Positions 63,508 through 64,000 of a stretch of 64,000 nt of DNA are shown here, one piece after another. This DNA is from Alteromonadaceae bacterium (GTDB lineage: Bacteria > Pseudomonadota > Gammaproteobacteria > Enterobacterales > Alteromonadaceae): assembly GCA_013216015.1 (NCBI GenBank), contig JABSOI010000002.1, positions 25,622-89,621 of the forward strand, read 5' to 3'. How positions within the stretch are numbered: position 1 is the stretch's first letter; each line of letters starts with the position of its first letter. The notes under the pieces are model-generated. The model was not told the DNA's origin, did not search any database, and saw nothing but the letters and a program-made list of their open reading frames with translations. The translations under genes and the position numbers were made by a program.

Positions 63508-64000
63508 TGAAAAGTGTATCTGAAATAGCGGTTGATTTTTCAGTTCAAAGAGCGACAAGACAAGCTCCAACGAAAAAAGTGACGCACATATCTCAACATG
63601 CCGCCCAAGTTGTGAACGATGTTTTTACCGAGCTTCAAGTGGTTTTTCCTGCATGGAAATTTGCTTACCCAACCCCTGCAACTCTTACACAAGGTAAAAA
63701 GTCGTGGACCAAAGCATTCATTGAGCAAGGAATAATAACCAAGGCACAACTCGATATCGGTTTTGCCAAAGCTCGGCAATGGGGAAAACCTTATTTGCCA
63801 TCTGTTGGTCAGTTCTGCGAATGGTGTAAACCTACACTCGCTGACTTTGGTTTGCCTGAGCCTGATAAAGCATTTGCAGAAGCTAGCAACAAAGTTCGAT
63901 TTGTACGTGGTTCAAATTGGAGTCATCCAGCGGTGTATTTGGCCGCAATAGATGTTGGTAGTTGGTCTTTTAGCAACATGAAAGCAAGTGATGTTTTAAA
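63507..64000 (+). CDS. Phage replication protein P (partial, runs off the window)
   Basis: The first 164 residues of a P-type helicase loader: MKSVSEIAVDFSVQRATR, VVNDVFTELQVVFPAWKFAYP, KKSWTKAFIEQGIITKAQLD, and AKARQWGKPYLPSVGQFCEWCKP, the signature PFLPSPGQFVxWC of lambda P relatives. P brings the host DnaB helicase to O at the origin. Its ATG overlaps the O stop codon (TAATG). Open to the right edge. Confidence 0.82.
   Translation, partial: MKSVSEIAVDFSVQRATRQAPTKKVTHISQHAAQVVNDVFTELQVVFPAWKFAYPTPATLTQGKKSWTKAFIEQGIITKAQLDIGFAKARQWGKPYLPSVGQFCEWCKPTLADFGLPEPDKAFAEASNKVRFVRGSNWSHPAVYLAAIDVGSWSFSNMKASDVL

Noticed and set aside
1..64000. tRNA, rRNA or known riboswitch
   Set aside because: I scanned the larger gaps by eye for cloverleaf-like and known riboswitch motifs, including upstream of murJ, ribF and serB, and saw none; a covariance-model search would be needed to exclude small RNAs.

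Overview
The window is a 64-kb stretch of an AT-rich (roughly 36-38% GC by eye) gammaproteobacterial chromosome. Gene content points to a marine member of the Alteromonadales, most likely Colwelliaceae: a DUF3010 protein, a MipA/OmpV-DUF3019-two-component operon, a TapY2-like protein behind pilY1/pilE, an M49-like peptidase and abundant short intergenic repeats starting with TACCAAT or TACCC. The assignment is an inference from gene families and layout; no rRNA or tRNA gene is visible to anchor it.

Layout. 0-4.6 kb: VOC protein, a minus-strand operon (SDR dehydrogenase, amidohydrolase, Lrp-type regulator), LysR regulator and GNAT acetyltransferase. 4.6-10.5 kb: leucine-rich-repeat lipoprotein, proline-rich di-haem cytochrome c peroxidase and a divergent BaeSR-like two-component pair. 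10.5-12.7 kb: a decayed flavin monooxygenase ended by a repeat element. 12.7-27.7 kb: DUF3010, M3 peptidase, FadE-type acyl-CoA dehydrogenase with a FadR-like box, the mipA-DUF3019-RR-HK operon, a beta-propeller lipoprotein, a GMC oxidoreductase with a TAT-type partner, and an M49-like lipoprotein. 28-36.5 kb: conserved core block rpsT / murJ-ribF-ileS-lspA-fkpB-ispH. 36.9-44.8 kb: type IV pilus minor-pilin cluster pilV-pilW-pilX-pilY1-pilE-tapY2 plus two convergent fimT copies. 44.9-51.7 kb: radA, a double-PilZ protein, serB, an AhpA/YtjB-family gene and tatD. 51.8-53.8 kb: a graveyard holding an IS200/IS605 remnant, a 52-aa gene and broken DUF3604 and HupE genes, the first split by a mobile repeat. 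53.9-57.4 kb: argS and prfC. 58-64 kb: early region of a lambda-like prophage (AlpA-type regulator, YopX, accessory membrane cassette, repressor/Cro pair, replication genes O and P), running off the right edge.

Most interesting signals. (1) Short tandem repeats of different sequence and length (7, 8, 12, 13, 14 and 15 bp) start on or straddle the stop codons of at least eight genes, each array copying the gene's own stop region. (2) A 159-bp inverted-repeat element sits inside a DUF3604 coding sequence with a TA target duplication, so the uninterrupted frame can be rebuilt exactly. (3) A second repeat family has 3-bp TAA/TGA flanking duplications and an internal module of exactly 100 bp that is present or absent. 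(4) Six GATG units lie between the ribosome-binding site and the reading frame of pilV, a plausible phase-variation switch. (5) Four inverted-repeat iterons at 21-22-bp spacing lie inside the phage O gene, like the lambda origin. (6) Three copies of an 18-bp operator-like palindrome mark both ends of the repressor-side region of the prophage and bracket an unknown three-gene membrane cassette.
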